Source: Fen-1058 sp964398185 | Lineage (GTDB): Bacteria; Chloroflexota; Anaerolineae; Fen-1058 | Direction: 5' to 3' | DNA: 64,000 nt | NCBI GenBank assembly: GCA_964398185.1 | Contig: CAYNML010000023.1 | Span: forward strand, 7,972 to 71,971 | Shown here: one piece after another, positions 39,001-49,918 of the stretch | Numbering within the stretch: the first letter of the stretch is position 1 | How the letters are laid out: every line of letters starts with the position of its first letter | The notes under the pieces: generated by a model | What the model was told of the DNA's origin: nothing | The model's database searches: none | Seen by the model: only the letters and a program-made list of their open reading frames with translations | Made by a program: the position numbers and the translations under genes

Positions 39001-40398
39001 CTAATCCGCTGTGATCCACTTCGTCCACCGTCGATTGAACTCGCCAAAAGAAACAGGCAGCGCCGCTTCGATCACGTCTTCTAGCGAGCGCGCTTTGCCC
39101 AGGGCATTGAGGAAACGCACCACGCCCGCTTCACCCCAATTCTCTTCGATGTAAATGACAATCGCCTCGGCTTCAGCTGCGGCCACGTGTTCCAGCAGGC
39201 CAACGGCATGGCCCGTGGTCGGCCAGTCCCATAACGCTACCAGCGGCACCAGCGTCTCGCCGCGCAGCTGGTCCACGTACCGCTCGCGCCGCGAAAACAG
39301 CTGGCCGTTGGGCGTGAACGCCAGCGTCGGCGGCAGGCTCACGGGTTGATAGAACACGTCCAGCAGAAAGAGGTCGTCCAGCAACCGCGCCCGTTTCCAG
39401 GTGGCGACGGCTTGCAGGAACAGACTGCCGCCGCGTTCCGTCTCCCAGCGGGCGTAATCGCCAGACGCCAACCTTACCACCGGATCGATCAGCGTGGCGT
39501 AAGCCATGGACACGTAGGGATCGCCCAACGCATTGGCGTCCTCGTAGTAACCCACCACGCGCGGCGAGGGCAGCTCGATCGCCAGTGTGCCGCGTTGATC
39601 GCGCACGGTGGGCTGCGTCAACAGCGGCTGGATGGTGATGGACAGCGTCAGGCCCGGCGTCCACCGGCCGGACTCAGCCGCGGGCGGCGGGCATTGCAGG
39701 CTTTCGCACAAATTCTGATAGGCGCGCGCAAACCGATCGAGCACGGGGCTGACGACGGGCGCTTCTTCGATCGGATGATCGATCGTGATGGGGCCGATCG
39801 CCCCCGCGTCGCCCGTCATGACCGTCGCCCGCTGGCCGCTCCAGAAGGATTGATCGGGCAGCGTCCACACCCAGCGATCGCCCTCCAGCCGGTAGAAGCG
39901 CGTGTGCCGATAAAAATCGCCGTGGCGGAATTGTCCCAGTTTCACCCACGCCACGCCGCTGGGCAGCGTGCCCGTTTCAAAGACCGTGTAGCGCGTTTGA
40001 AAGGACGGCGGCCCCCAGCGGCCATAGGCGTTTTGTAATGCCGCATACCAGTCGGCATACGCCAGCGGCAGGCGGGCCGGTGCAGGATTGAAAGCGACCC
40101 CGGCGCCCTCGGCCATGGACGCCAGAAACTCCGCATCACGTTCGGTGGCGGCCGCGATCGATTCTGGCGCGGGCTGCGGCGGCTGCGGCGCAGCAATTAC
40201 CGTGGGAGTTGGCGCGGAGCCGATCGGGTTGGGGGGCGGCGCAGGGATCGATCGATACAACACCCCCAGGCCCACGCCCAACCCGATCGCGCCGATCACG
40301 ATCCAGCGGCGGCGCGGTGAGCGCCCGGCGCTGGTGGTGCGCGCGATGGTTTCTTGATCGGCGTCGTCGCCGACGCGCCATTCAATATCGGGACTCAT
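39001..40398 (-). CDS. Membrane-anchored protein, peptidase-MA-like
   Basis: A 465-residue protein. A short cytoplasmic N-terminus precedes one membrane helix (WIVIGAIGLGVGLGVLYRSI, about 32-51) and a proline-rich linker, and the rest is extracytoplasmic. The last 100 residues (EHVAAAEAEAIVIYIEENWG, VVRFLNALGKARSLEDVIEA, ALPVSFGEFNRRWTKWI) match the helical tail found in peptidase-MA-like proteins. The HExxH zinc motif expected for that family is absent; the equivalent area reads MAYATLIDPVVRLASG. It may therefore be catalytically dead or a distant relative. It is convergent with, and abuts, the LPVSG gene: the two stops are adjacent with no spacer. Confidence 0.6.
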   Translation of the reverse strand: MSPDIEWRVGDDADQETIARTTSAGRSPRRRWIVIGAIGLGVGLGVLYRSIPAPPPNPIGSAPTPTVIAAPQPPQPAPESIAAATERDAEFLASMAEGAGVAFNPAPARLPLAYADWYAALQNAYGRWGPPSFQTRYTVFETGTLPSGVAWVKLGQFRHGDFYRHTRFYRLEGDRWVWTLPDQSFWSGQRATVMTGDAGAIGPITIDHPIEEAPVVSPVLDRFARAYQNLCESLQCPPPAAESGRWTPGLTLSITIQPLLTQPTVRDQRGTLAIELPSPRVVGYYEDANALGDPYVSMAYATLIDPVVRLASGDYARWETERGGSLFLQAVATWKRARLLDDLFLLDVFYQPVSLPPTLAFTPNGQLFSRRERYVDQLRGETLVPLVALWDWPTTGHAVGLLEHVAAAEAEAIVIYIEENWGEAGVVRFLNALGKARSLEDVIEAALPVSFGEFNRRWTKWITAD

Positions 40399-40473
40399 GT
40401 TTGAGAAAGAGGAACGGAGAGAATCATTTCTGCTCTCCAGCGGGTCTTGGCCTGGGGAAATTGTACCTGATGG

Positions 40474-41259
40474 TTACGGTTGGGGGAGATCGTGCAGCGT
40501 CACATCGCCGGACAGCAAACGCTGCACGGGTTGATCAGCCGTACGCAACAGCAGCGCGCCGTCGGCGTCGACGCCTGCGGCGTAGCCTTCCACCGTTTGT
40601 CCGTTGAGGTTGACGCGGATGTTGCGCCGGAGGTTGATCAGCCGCGCGGCCCACGCTTCACGCAAGGGATCGTCTGTGGCGATCTCGGCATACCGATCGA
40701 TCCACGCGGCGACCACGGCCTTCAACACCGCCCAGCGATCGAGCTCGCCACCCGCCAGGTGCATCAAGCTCGTGGCGATCTCGCGCAGTTCGCGCTGCTG
40801 CGAGAAATCGACGTTGACGTTGAGGCCGATGCCCGTGACCGCATACGCGATGTCGTCGCCTTGAAACGCACACTCCGTCAGGATGCCGCCCACTTTCCAC
40901 CAGCGATCCGCGGTGTGAAAGACCACGTCGTTGGGCCATTTCAGATCGAGCCGCAGGCCGGTGGCGTACTGAATGCCTTCCACCACGGCGAGGCCGGCCA
41001 GCATGGTGAGGCGCATGGCCTGTGGGGCCGCGATAGCCGGTCGGGTGAGCAGGCTGAACGCCAGCGCCGTGCCGGGGGGCGTGTACCACGATCGGCCCTG
41101 GCGACCGCGCCCGGCCAGCTGTTCATCGGCTGCGATCAGCGCAATCTCTGGCGCGCCCTGCGCGGCCAACTCGCGCGCTCGATCGTTGGTGGAGCCGATC
41201 GCAGCGTGATGTTCCACCAGACTGATTTTGGCCAGGTCGTTGAAGAGCGCAGGAAGCAT
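40474..41259 (-). CDS. birA: Biotin--[acetyl-CoA-carboxylase] ligase
   Basis: A 261-residue group I ligase that activates biotin with ATP and attaches it to carboxylase carrier proteins. It shows EHHAAIGSTNDRAREL, the biotinyl-AMP loop GRGRQGRSW, LKWPNDVV and VTGIGLNVNVDF in order, then the small C-terminal SH3-like domain (NLNGQTVEGYAAGVDADGAL). There is no N-terminal HTH, so it is an enzyme only and not the repressor form. It is transcribed divergently from the HIT gene. Confidence 0.92.
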   Translation of the reverse strand: MLPALFNDLAKISLVEHHAAIGSTNDRARELAAQGAPEIALIAADEQLAGRGRQGRSWYTPPGTALAFSLLTRPAIAAPQAMRLTMLAGLAVVEGIQYATGLRLDLKWPNDVVFHTADRWWKVGGILTECAFQGDDIAYAVTGIGLNVNVDFSQQRELREIATSLMHLAGGELDRWAVLKAVVAAWIDRYAEIATDDPLREAWAARLINLRRNIRVNLNGQTVEGYAAGVDADGALLLRTADQPVQRLLSGDVTLHDLPQP

Positions 41260-41382
41260 GACTGCAATTGTACTGCCAGATGGACAGATGTGAAAAATGA
41301 TCCAGGCCCCCGGGTTTGAGGTAAAATAGGAGCAGCAGGCGACACCCCTTCAGCGTGTCAATCTGGTGGGACAGGAACCCGC

Positions 41383-41889
41383 ATGGATCATCTCTGGCGC
41401 GATCGCATGGCCTATATTCTCGGCGCGGGTAAGCCGCCGGAAGGCGTGTGCGTTTTTTGCGAAGCCCCGCAGCAGACCGACGATGCCCGGGTGTACATCT
41501 TGCATCGCGGCACACTGGCGTACGTGATCCTCAATATTTTTCCGTACAACACGGGCCACGTCATGATCAACCCTTACGCGCACGTCGACTCCATCGAGAA
41601 ACTGGACGACGCGGCTTTGCTGGAGATCATGCAGTTGACCAATCTGAGCCTGACGGCCATCCGGCGCGTCTCCAATCCGCACGGCTTCAACCTGGGCGCG
41701 AACCTGGGCAAAGCGGCGGGCGGCGGCATCGATCAGCACTTTCACTTTCACATCGTGCCGCGCTGGCAGGGCGACACCAACTTCATGCCCATCGTGGCGC
41801 AGACGCGCGTGCTGCCGGAAAATCTGGATAGTTTGTATGCGCGGCTGCGGCCCGCGTTTGACGAGGTGGCGCAGCAGATGAAACTTTAG
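41383..41889 (+). CDS. HIT family protein (Ap4A phosphorylase/Fhit-like)
   Basis: A 168-residue nucleotide hydrolase or transferase. CVFCEAP near the N-terminus suggests a structural zinc site with a later histidine. NIFPYNTGHVMINPYAHVDS is the family's conserved strand, and the catalytic triad H-x-H-x-H lies at His119, 121 and 123 in HFHFHIVPRW. The type with CxxC and VPRWxGDxNF resembles Ap4A phosphorylases of Actinobacteria and Chloroflexota. The mRNA start is probably close to GAGGTAAAATAGG at about 41318. The stop codon is merged with an AGAAACCCGGTTTCT repeat arm. Confidence 0.9.
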   Translation: MDHLWRDRMAYILGAGKPPEGVCVFCEAPQQTDDARVYILHRGTLAYVILNIFPYNTGHVMINPYAHVDSIEKLDDAALLEIMQLTNLSLTAIRRVSNPHGFNLGANLGKAAGGGIDQHFHFHIVPRWQGDTNFMPIVAQTRVLPENLDSLYARLRPAFDEVAQQMKL

Positions 41890-41903
41890 AAACCCGGTTT
41901 CTT
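41888..41903. repeat. Single AGAAACCCGGTTTCTT repeat arm
   Basis: This 16-base nearly palindromic unit starts inside the stop codon of the HIT gene (TAG/AGAAACC). It matches the arms at 37351-37413. Confidence 0.65.
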
Positions 41904-41993
41904 CACGCACACCGACACTGCACCCAAGGCAGTGCGGCGCAAGTGTCACGCATCACGTTTCACGTCACATCCCACCCTAAGGAGACAGGTGAT

Positions 41994-43208
<1,215 letters not shown>

Positions 43209-43217
<9 letters not shown>

Positions 43218-43262
43218 CGAGTAATGAGTAACGAGTAAGTTGCTCATTACTCGTTACTCGTT
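43209..43262. repeat. Long inverted repeat overlapping the thiolase stop
   Basis: AACGAGTAACGAGTAATGAG (43209-43228) is the exact reverse complement of 43243-43262, with a 14-base centre. The repeat includes the thiolase stop codon. Related ctcgttactcatcactcg strings occur at about 3490 and 27215. Confidence 0.85.
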
Positions 43263-43293
43263 ACTCATTAACCAACTTCGGAGGGACCTCATC

Positions 43294-44142
43294 ATGACCT
43301 TTCAAACCATTGGCGTCGTCGGTGTCGGGCAAATGGGCAGCGGCATTGTCGAGGCGTTCGCGCGGGCCGGCTGCGACGTGATCGCGCGCGAGATCAATGA
43401 CGACTTGCTGGATCGCGGCCAGGCGTACTTGCAGCGTTCGCTGGCGCGCGGCGTGGAGCGCGGCAAAATCACGCAGGCAGAAGCTGACGCGGCGCTGGGG
43501 CGCATCTCGTTCACAACGCACCTGGCGGACTTTGCGCACTGCGATCTGGTGGTCGAAGCCGCGACGGAAAACATGGCGCTGAAGAAGACGCTGTTCACCG
43601 AACTCGACGTGATCTGCAAAGCTGAGGCTATTCTGGCGTCCAACACGTCGTCGCTGTCGATCACGGAGATCGCGTCGGCCACGCAGCGGCCCGATAAAGT
43701 GGTGGGGCTGCACTTCTTCAACCCGGTGCCGGTGATGCCCCTCATCGAGATCGTGCGCGGCCTGCTGACCAGCGACGAGACGCTGGACGCGGTGCGCGCG
43801 CTGGGGCAGGTGCTGGGCAAGCAGCTGGTCTTGGCCAAAGACAATCCCGGCTTCATCGTCAATTTGCTGCTGGTGCCGTATCTGTTCGACGCGATCCGCG
43901 CGCTGGAGAACGGCGTGGCGACGAAGGAAGACATCGACACCGGCATCAAGCTGGGCCTCAATCACCCGATGGGGCCGTTCACGCTGCTCGATTTTATCGG
44001 GCTGGATACGTGCCTGTTCATCGGCGATGCGATGTATCAGGAGTTCAAAGAGGCGCGCTATGCAGCGCCGCCGTTATTGCGCCGGATGGTCACCGCCGGC
44101 CTGCTGGGCCGCAAGAGCGGGCGCGGCTTCTACGCATATTAG
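43294..44142 (+). CDS. 3-hydroxybutyryl-CoA dehydrogenase
   Basis: A 282-residue NAD(P)-dependent dehydrogenase. The Rossmann motif is GVVGVGQMGSGI near the N-terminus; family signatures are LASNTSSLSITEIA and LHFFNPVPVMPLIEIVRG, which contains the catalytic histidine, and DNPGFIVNLLLVPYL. The C-terminal domain has LNHPMGPFTLLDFIGLDTC and ends GRKSGRGFYAY. It reduces acetoacetyl-CoA or oxidises 3-hydroxybutyryl-CoA, so it pairs with the thiolase upstream. GGAGGGA lies before the ATG at 43294; the frame upstream crosses the inverted repeat. A terminator follows. Confidence 0.93.
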   Translation: MTFQTIGVVGVGQMGSGIVEAFARAGCDVIAREINDDLLDRGQAYLQRSLARGVERGKITQAEADAALGRISFTTHLADFAHCDLVVEAATENMALKKTLFTELDVICKAEAILASNTSSLSITEIASATQRPDKVVGLHFFNPVPVMPLIEIVRGLLTSDETLDAVRALGQVLGKQLVLAKDNPGFIVNLLLVPYLFDAIRALENGVATKEDIDTGIKLGLNHPMGPFTLLDFIGLDTCLFIGDAMYQEFKEARYAAPPLLRRMVTAGLLGRKSGRGFYAY

Positions 44143-44161
44143 ATCGACCGCGGTATTTGGC

Positions 44162-44188
44162 AAGCGCGCTTACCTCAAGCGCGCTTTT
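44162..44188 (+). terminator. Intrinsic terminator after the thiolase/dehydrogenase operon
   Basis: AAGCGCGC (44162-44169) and GCGCGCTT (44179-44186) form an 8-bp stem with a 9-base loop, ending in TTTT. It lies 20 bases after the dehydrogenase stop. Confidence 0.75.
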
Positions 44189-44199
44189 CGTTATATACT
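44170..44199 (+). promoter_or_regulatory. Weak candidate promoter for the giant histidine kinase
   Basis: TTACCT (44170-44175) and TATACT (44194-44199) are 18 bases apart, 66 bases before the kinase start. The -35 box lies within the loop of the preceding terminator, which is unusual but occurs in compact genomes. Confidence 0.35.
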
Positions 44200-44264
44200 G
44201 AATACCATATGCTGCGGTTGTCGATTCCACAGCACACCCGCCGGCTCGCCTGAGGAGACTGCTT

Positions 44265-47200
44265 ATGCTGGCACAACTGCGAAGTTATCTGAACCCGCCC
44301 GTTTTTCCCGGTGATGAAGAGCGGACGTTCACGGCCAATCTCCTGCACGTGATCCTGTGGTCGCTGCTGGTGGGCATCTGCCTGTATACCTTCGTTGCCT
44401 CTGTATTTGCCATCATCCAGCCGCACAGGCTGCTGGCTGCCTGGCTGTACGTGATAGCCGTGGGCGCGCTGGCGGTGAGTTTGATGCTGATCATGCGGCG
44501 CGGGTACGTGCGCTTTGCGGCGATTGCGTTGAATGTCGGCTTCTGGATCATCCTCACAGTCGCCGCGTATTCCAACGGAGGCGTCGCGGCGCCCGCTTAC
44601 AGCGGTTATCTCATCGTCATCATCTGCACCTGCCTGCTGGTGAGCTGGCAGTGGGGTCTGGCGGCTGCGCTGGCGTCAATTCTGGCCGGGCTGTTTTTCC
44701 TGCAAATGCCGTTGCCTGACTGGGCGGCCACTTACAGTTATTGGTCGGTCTGGAGCGCTAACGTCGCCTACTTCTTTGTGACCACCATGCTGCTGGCGCT
44801 GGCGCTGCGCGCCATCAAGCGCGCCTCGCAGCAAGCTCGCGCCGCCTTGTTCGAACAGCAGAAAACCCAGCAGGCGTTAAGCCACAGCGAGCAGCGCTTC
44901 CGCGCTATTTTCGATGCCGTCAACGATGCGATCTTTGTGCAGGATCTGAGCGATGGCCGCATTCTGGATGTCAATCAGAAGATGTGCGAGATGTATGGTT
45001 ACACCGTGGAAGAAGCGCGGCAGCTGCTCGTGGGAGATCTCAGCTCGGGCAGCGCGCCCTACACGCAGCAGGCGGCGCTGGCCTGGATGCAGCAGGCGGC
45101 CAGTGGCGAGCCGCAGATTTTTGAATGGCTGGCCAAAGATCGCGCCGGGCGGCTGTTCTGGGTGGAAGTGAACATGCGCCGCGCCGCTATCGACGGGCAA
45201 GATCGGCTGCTGGTGGTGGTGCGCAATATTGATGATCGCAAGCGTGTCGAGGAAACACTGCACCGCGAGCAGCTCGCTACCCGGCAGATCGCCGAGGCGG
45301 CCCTGCTGACGCCCACCCTGGAAGAGTTTTATCAGGCCGTGCATGCCACCGTTAGGTCGCTGGTACCGGCCGATAATTTCTACATTGCTTTATATGACGC
45401 GGCCCGCGATCAACTCAGCGTGCCGTATCTGGCCGATGAATTTGATCGATCCTGGGAACCTTATGCGCCCGGCAAGGGGCTGAGTGCTTACATTCTGCGC
45501 ACCGGCGAGCCGCTCTTGGTCACTCCCGAAATCCTGGCCGAATTGGAGCAGAAAGGTGAAGCGGAAATCCTCAATCGGCGCATGGCGGAATGGCTGGGCG
45601 TTCCGCTCAAGACGGCGCAGGGCCTGTTGGGCGTGATGGCCGTGCAGAACTATTCCGGTCCGGTCCGTCTGAACGAGAAACACAAAGACCTGCTGGTGTT
45701 CGTCTCGGCGCAAGTCGCCATGGCGATCGAACGCAAACGCGCTGCGGAGCGCGAGCGCCGCTTTGGTCAGGGCTTGCGCGCCATTATTGAGGCGGCGCAG
45801 GAATTGATGGATTGCGCGGATTTGGATGTGATGTACCGGCGGGGCGTGGAGCTGGCGCGCGAAAAGCTGGGCCTGGAGCGCTGCGGGTTGTTCGTGCTGG
45901 ACGAGCACGCGACATATCTGCGCGGCACGTACGGCACCGACGATCAGGGGCGCACGGTGGATGAGCATCAAGCGCAGGACCCGATTTCGCCCGAGCGCCA
46001 CCGCGAATTGTTTGCCACGCCCGATCGCTTGTGGACCGTTTATGAACGGCCTCTCACCTATTGGCAGTCAGACGCCATCGTGCATTTGCCGCAGCCGGGC
46101 TGGAATGTGGGCACGGTGATTCGCAGTCGCCACCGCACGATCGGCGTCTTGTACAACGATGCCGGCCTGACGCAGGCTCCGGTGAATGAAACGCAGCAGG
46201 ACCTGACCGCTGTCTATGCGTCTCTCCTGGGGAGCCTGCTCGATCTCAAACGCGCTGAGATGGAGGTGGCGCACGAGCGCGACCTGCTGCAGGCCTTGAT
46301 GGATAACTTCCCGGACACGATCTATTTCAAGGATACGGCCTCGCGTTTCACGCGCATCAATCGCGCGCAAGCCAACCTGCTGGGGATCGCAACTCCCGAG
46401 CAGGCGATTGGCAAGAGCGACGCCGATTTCTTCCGGGACAGCGATCTGGCTCACCTGTTCCTGGCAGAAGAACAGCAGTTGATGAGCAGTGGGGAGCCGA
46501 TCATCGATCGGGTGGAGTACAACCCCACGCCCGACGGACGGCCGCGCTGGCTGTCGGCCAGCAAGGTGCCGCTGCGCGACGCCGCCGGGCAGATCGTGGG
46601 CATGGTGGGCGTTTCGCGTGACATCACCGATCGCATGCTGGCCGAGCAGCGCGAGAAGACGATCAGTCAGGGGTTGCGCGCGGCCATCGAAGCGGCCGAC
46701 GAGTTGATTGGCTGCGCGGACCTGGACACGTTGTATCGTCGCGCGGTGGAATTGGCGCGCGAGAAGCTGGAAGTGGAGCGCTGCGGCCTCTTTATGCTGG
46801 ATGAACAGGGCTGGCTGCGCGGCGCGTATGGCACCGATATGCAGCGCCAGACCACGGATGAGCGGGGCGCCCAATTTCCGCCAGTCAATGCGGCCGATTT
46901 TGATGCGGCGGCCAATCAATTATGGACCGTGAACGAGGCCGAGCAGACGTATTGGGATGCGGCACAGCAGCAGGTCGTGGGGACGGGGTGGATTGCCTCC
47001 ACGTTCATCCGCACGCGGGAGCGCATCATCGGCGTATTGTATAACGATACCGCCATCACCCACGCGCCGGTCGACGAAGCCCGGCAGGAGGTGCTGGCCG
47101 TGTATTGTTCGCTGCTGGGCAGTTTGATCGAACTGAAGCGCGCCGAGGAAGCCATGCGTGAATCAGAGGCGCTGTATCGCCGCGCGATAGAAGCCGCGGG

Positions 47201-49775
47201 GGCGGTGCCCTACTATCTTGACTACCCAAGCGAATCCTACCGCTTCATGGGCGAGGGCATTCTGGCGATGACGGGTTTGAAACCGGCTGAGATGCAGCCG
47301 CTGGTCTGGAATGATTTGATCCTGGAGGCCGGCCCGCTGGGGCAGACGCTGGGGTTGTCGTGGCAGGAGGCGGTGCATGAGACGCGCAGCGGGCATGTCA
47401 ACGAATGGCGGTGTGACTACCGGATTCGCGGGCGGGACGGGGTGGAGCGCTGGATTACGGATGCTTCGATTCAGGTGCTGGATGAGCAGGGCCAGCCGCG
47501 CGGCGCGATCGGTATTCTGCAGGACATCTCCGACCGGAAGCAGGTGGAGCTGGCGCTGCGCGAGAGCGAGGCCACCACACGCGCGCTGCTGGACGCCATC
47601 CCGGATGCGATCTTCCGTTTTGATGCCCACGGCGTTTGCAAGGAATACATTCCCGCCAGGGATGTTGCGCCATTGCTGCCGCCCGACGAGTTCATCGGCC
47701 GGCCCTACGCCGCTGTCATGCCGCCCGTCATCGTAGAGCAGCTGGATCTCAATTTGCGGCAGGTGCTGGAAGAGGGCGGCCTGCGCAGCTACGAATACCC
47801 CCTGTCCATCGCCGATGAGGAGCGCTATTTTGAGGCGCGCCTGGTGAAGATGGCGCAGGGCGATGTCCTGGACATGGTGCGCGATGTCACCGATCGCAAG
47901 CGGGCCGAGCTGGCGCTGCAGCAGCGCGAAGCATTTTTGCGTTCCATCTTCGATAATTTTCCCTACCGGATCTGGTTGAAAGATACAGACGGTCGCTATC
48001 TCGCCGCCAATCGCACGCTGGCCCGCTCACTGGGGTGGGAGCAGGTGGAGGATTTGATCGGCAAGACCGATTGGGATCTGACCCCCACGGTGGCGGCCAG
48101 TTTCGCGGCCGATGATCGCGCTGTCATGGAGAGCCGGACGCAGAAGCTGGTGGAGGAGATCGTCATCGATCACGGTGAGGAAAAATGGTTCGAGACATTC
48201 AAGTCGCCGATTTTTGATGCGCACGGCCAGGTCATCGGCACGGCGGGCTTCTCGCACGATATTACGGCGCGGCGCCAGGCCGAGGCCGCCATCCGCGAGA
48301 GCGAGGCGTTGTTCCGGCAGCTGGCCGACAATGCGCCGGCGTTGATTGCCATGAGCGCTGAAAACGGTGAGCTGACGTATCTGAATCGCGCCTGGCATGA
48401 GTTCCGTGGCGACCTGCCTGCTTTACCGCTGGACGAATGGGCTGTGCACATTCACCCGGAGGATCGTTACCGGTATACCCACGAAGTCCGATCGGCGCTG
48501 CACGACCAGCGCAAGCTGACGACGGAATATCGCGTGCGGCGGGTCGATGGCCAGTATCGCTGGCTGCTCGACACGATCGTGCCGCGTTATGCCGCCGACG
48601 AGCGCTGTGCGGGATTCATCGGCATCGCCATTGACATCACCGATCGGAAAAATGCGGAAGAAGCCTTGCGCCGCAGTGAAGGCCGCCTGCGGTTGATTAC
48701 CGACAACATGGCGGACAGTGTCAGCCAGGTCGATGCGCAGCAGCGGCTGATCTATGTCAGCCCGTCCGCCGAGCGCGTCTATGGACAGGCCGTGGGTGAT
48801 TTGCTGGGACGTTCGTTGTATGAGTACGTGCATCCCGAAGACAGCGCGCGGATCTACCATCAAGTGATGATGGCCGCCGAGCTGCGCGCGGGTTCCCTGC
48901 GCCTGGAGTATCGCTATCGCCACGCGGCCGGGCATTACTGCTGGGTCGAGTCGGAGCTGCGGTTGCTGTACGACGAGCGGGGCGGCTTTGCCGGGGCCGT
49001 CCTGGGGTCGCGCGACATTTCGGCCCGCAAGCAGATCGAAAACGAACGCGAGAAATTGATCAGGGAGCTGGAGGATAAAAACGCCGAACTGGAGCGCTTC
49101 ACCTACACGGTCTCGCACGATCTGAAGAGTCCGCTCATTACGATTCGCGGCTTCCTGGGTTTTCTGGAGAAAGACGCGACCAGCGGCAACCTCGATCGGC
49201 TGCGCGCCGATGTGGCGCGGATTGCCGAAGCGACGACGCGTATGCAGCGGCTGCTGGACGAGCTGCTGGAACTGTCACGCATTGGCCGCATGACCAATGC
49301 GCCCGAGGAAGTCGCGTTCGATCAGGTTGCGCGGGAAGCGGTGGAGCTGGTGCAGGGACGGATTCTGGCGCGCGGCGTGCAGGTGGAAATTATGCCTAAT
49401 CTGCCGGTCGTGTATGCCGATCGCACGCGGCTGGTGGAGGCGGTACAGAATCTGGTGGATAACGCCGTGAAGTTCATGGGCGATCAGCCGGCGCCGCACA
49501 TCACCATTGGCGTGCTGGGCGCCGAGCGCGCCGGCATGCCCATCTTTTTTGTAGAGGATAACGGCCTGGGAATTGAGCCGCAATATCACGAGCGCATTTT
49601 TGGTTTGTTCAACAAACTGGATGCCAAGTCGGAAGGCACTGGCGTGGGCCTGGCGTTGGTGAAGCGCATCATCGATTTGCATGGCGGTTACATCTGGGTC
49701 GAGTCGGATGGAGCAGGCCGGGGCGCCACCTTCTTCTTTACTCTGCCGCGTCCAGCGGCTGCCACGAATGCTTGA
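44265..49775 (+). CDS. Giant membrane histidine kinase with seven PAS and three GAF domains
   Basis: An 1836-residue sensor kinase. Six N-terminal membrane helices (about 26-185) are followed by PAS, GAF, GAF-like, PAS, GAF-like and then five more PAS domains, each ending in D-I/V-T/S-D/A-R-K type motifs. HisKA follows with phospho-accepting His1618 (FTYTVSHDLKSPL), then HATPase_c (NLVDNAVKFM, EDNGLGIEPQYHERIFGLF, GTGVGLALVKRI). The second and third GAF-like units are copies of each other (CADLDVMYRRGVELAREKL versus CADLDTLYRRAVELAREKL). H-box wording (VSHDLKSPL) places it with the phytochrome/Cph1-type kinases. Output probably goes to the Rcp1-like receiver at 54437. Signal unknown. Confidence 0.92.
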   Translation: MLAQLRSYLNPPVFPGDEERTFTANLLHVILWSLLVGICLYTFVASVFAIIQPHRLLAAWLYVIAVGALAVSLMLIMRRGYVRFAAIALNVGFWIILTVAAYSNGGVAAPAYSGYLIVIICTCLLVSWQWGLAAALASILAGLFFLQMPLPDWAATYSYWSVWSANVAYFFVTTMLLALALRAIKRASQQARAALFEQQKTQQALSHSEQRFRAIFDAVNDAIFVQDLSDGRILDVNQKMCEMYGYTVEEARQLLVGDLSSGSAPYTQQAALAWMQQAASGEPQIFEWLAKDRAGRLFWVEVNMRRAAIDGQDRLLVVVRNIDDRKRVEETLHREQLATRQIAEAALLTPTLEEFYQAVHATVRSLVPADNFYIALYDAARDQLSVPYLADEFDRSWEPYAPGKGLSAYILRTGEPLLVTPEILAELEQKGEAEILNRRMAEWLGVPLKTAQGLLGVMAVQNYSGPVRLNEKHKDLLVFVSAQVAMAIERKRAAERERRFGQGLRAIIEAAQELMDCADLDVMYRRGVELAREKLGLERCGLFVLDEHATYLRGTYGTDDQGRTVDEHQAQDPISPERHRELFATPDRLWTVYERPLTYWQSDAIVHLPQPGWNVGTVIRSRHRTIGVLYNDAGLTQAPVNETQQDLTAVYASLLGSLLDLKRAEMEVAHERDLLQALMDNFPDTIYFKDTASRFTRINRAQANLLGIATPEQAIGKSDADFFRDSDLAHLFLAEEQQLMSSGEPIIDRVEYNPTPDGRPRWLSASKVPLRDAAGQIVGMVGVSRDITDRMLAEQREKTISQGLRAAIEAADELIGCADLDTLYRRAVELAREKLEVERCGLFMLDEQGWLRGAYGTDMQRQTTDERGAQFPPVNAADFDAAANQLWTVNEAEQTYWDAAQQQVVGTGWIASTFIRTRERIIGVLYNDTAITHAPVDEARQEVLAVYCSLLGSLIELKRAEEAMRESEALYRRAIEAAGAVPYYLDYPSESYRFMGEGILAMTGLKPAEMQPLVWNDLILEAGPLGQTLGLSWQEAVHETRSGHVNEWRCDYRIRGRDGVERWITDASIQVLDEQGQPRGAIGILQDISDRKQVELALRESEATTRALLDAIPDAIFRFDAHGVCKEYIPARDVAPLLPPDEFIGRPYAAVMPPVIVEQLDLNLRQVLEEGGLRSYEYPLSIADEERYFEARLVKMAQGDVLDMVRDVTDRKRAELALQQREAFLRSIFDNFPYRIWLKDTDGRYLAANRTLARSLGWEQVEDLIGKTDWDLTPTVAASFAADDRAVMESRTQKLVEEIVIDHGEEKWFETFKSPIFDAHGQVIGTAGFSHDITARRQAEAAIRESEALFRQLADNAPALIAMSAENGELTYLNRAWHEFRGDLPALPLDEWAVHIHPEDRYRYTHEVRSALHDQRKLTTEYRVRRVDGQYRWLLDTIVPRYAADERCAGFIGIAIDITDRKNAEEALRRSEGRLRLITDNMADSVSQVDAQQRLIYVSPSAERVYGQAVGDLLGRSLYEYVHPEDSARIYHQVMMAAELRAGSLRLEYRYRHAAGHYCWVESELRLLYDERGGFAGAVLGSRDISARKQIENEREKLIRELEDKNAELERFTYTVSHDLKSPLITIRGFLGFLEKDATSGNLDRLRADVARIAEATTRMQRLLDELLELSRIGRMTNAPEEVAFDQVAREAVELVQGRILARGVQVEIMPNLPVVYADRTRLVEAVQNLVDNAVKFMGDQPAPHITIGVLGAERAGMPIFFVEDNGLGIEPQYHERIFGLFNKLDAKSEGTGVGLALVKRIIDLHGGYIWVESDGAGRGATFFFTLPRPAAATNA

Positions 49776-49918
49776 GGTTAGCAGCTGGCGAAAGTGTCTA
49801 CCGTGAAGCGCACGGCAGACGCGCGTGGATTGAGGCAAACGGACTGAGGCAGGCTTCCATACTTTCTGCTGAGTTACTGGCATGAATCTTGGCCGCGATG
49901 AAAGGGCATAGAAATAGC

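Noticed and set aside
41312..41330. Promoter with TAAAAT at about 41320 for the HIT gene
   Set aside because: The -10-like GGTAAAATAG recurs upstream of several genes (for example about 54267 and 60754), but no matching -35 at a proper distance was found, so it was left as a remark.
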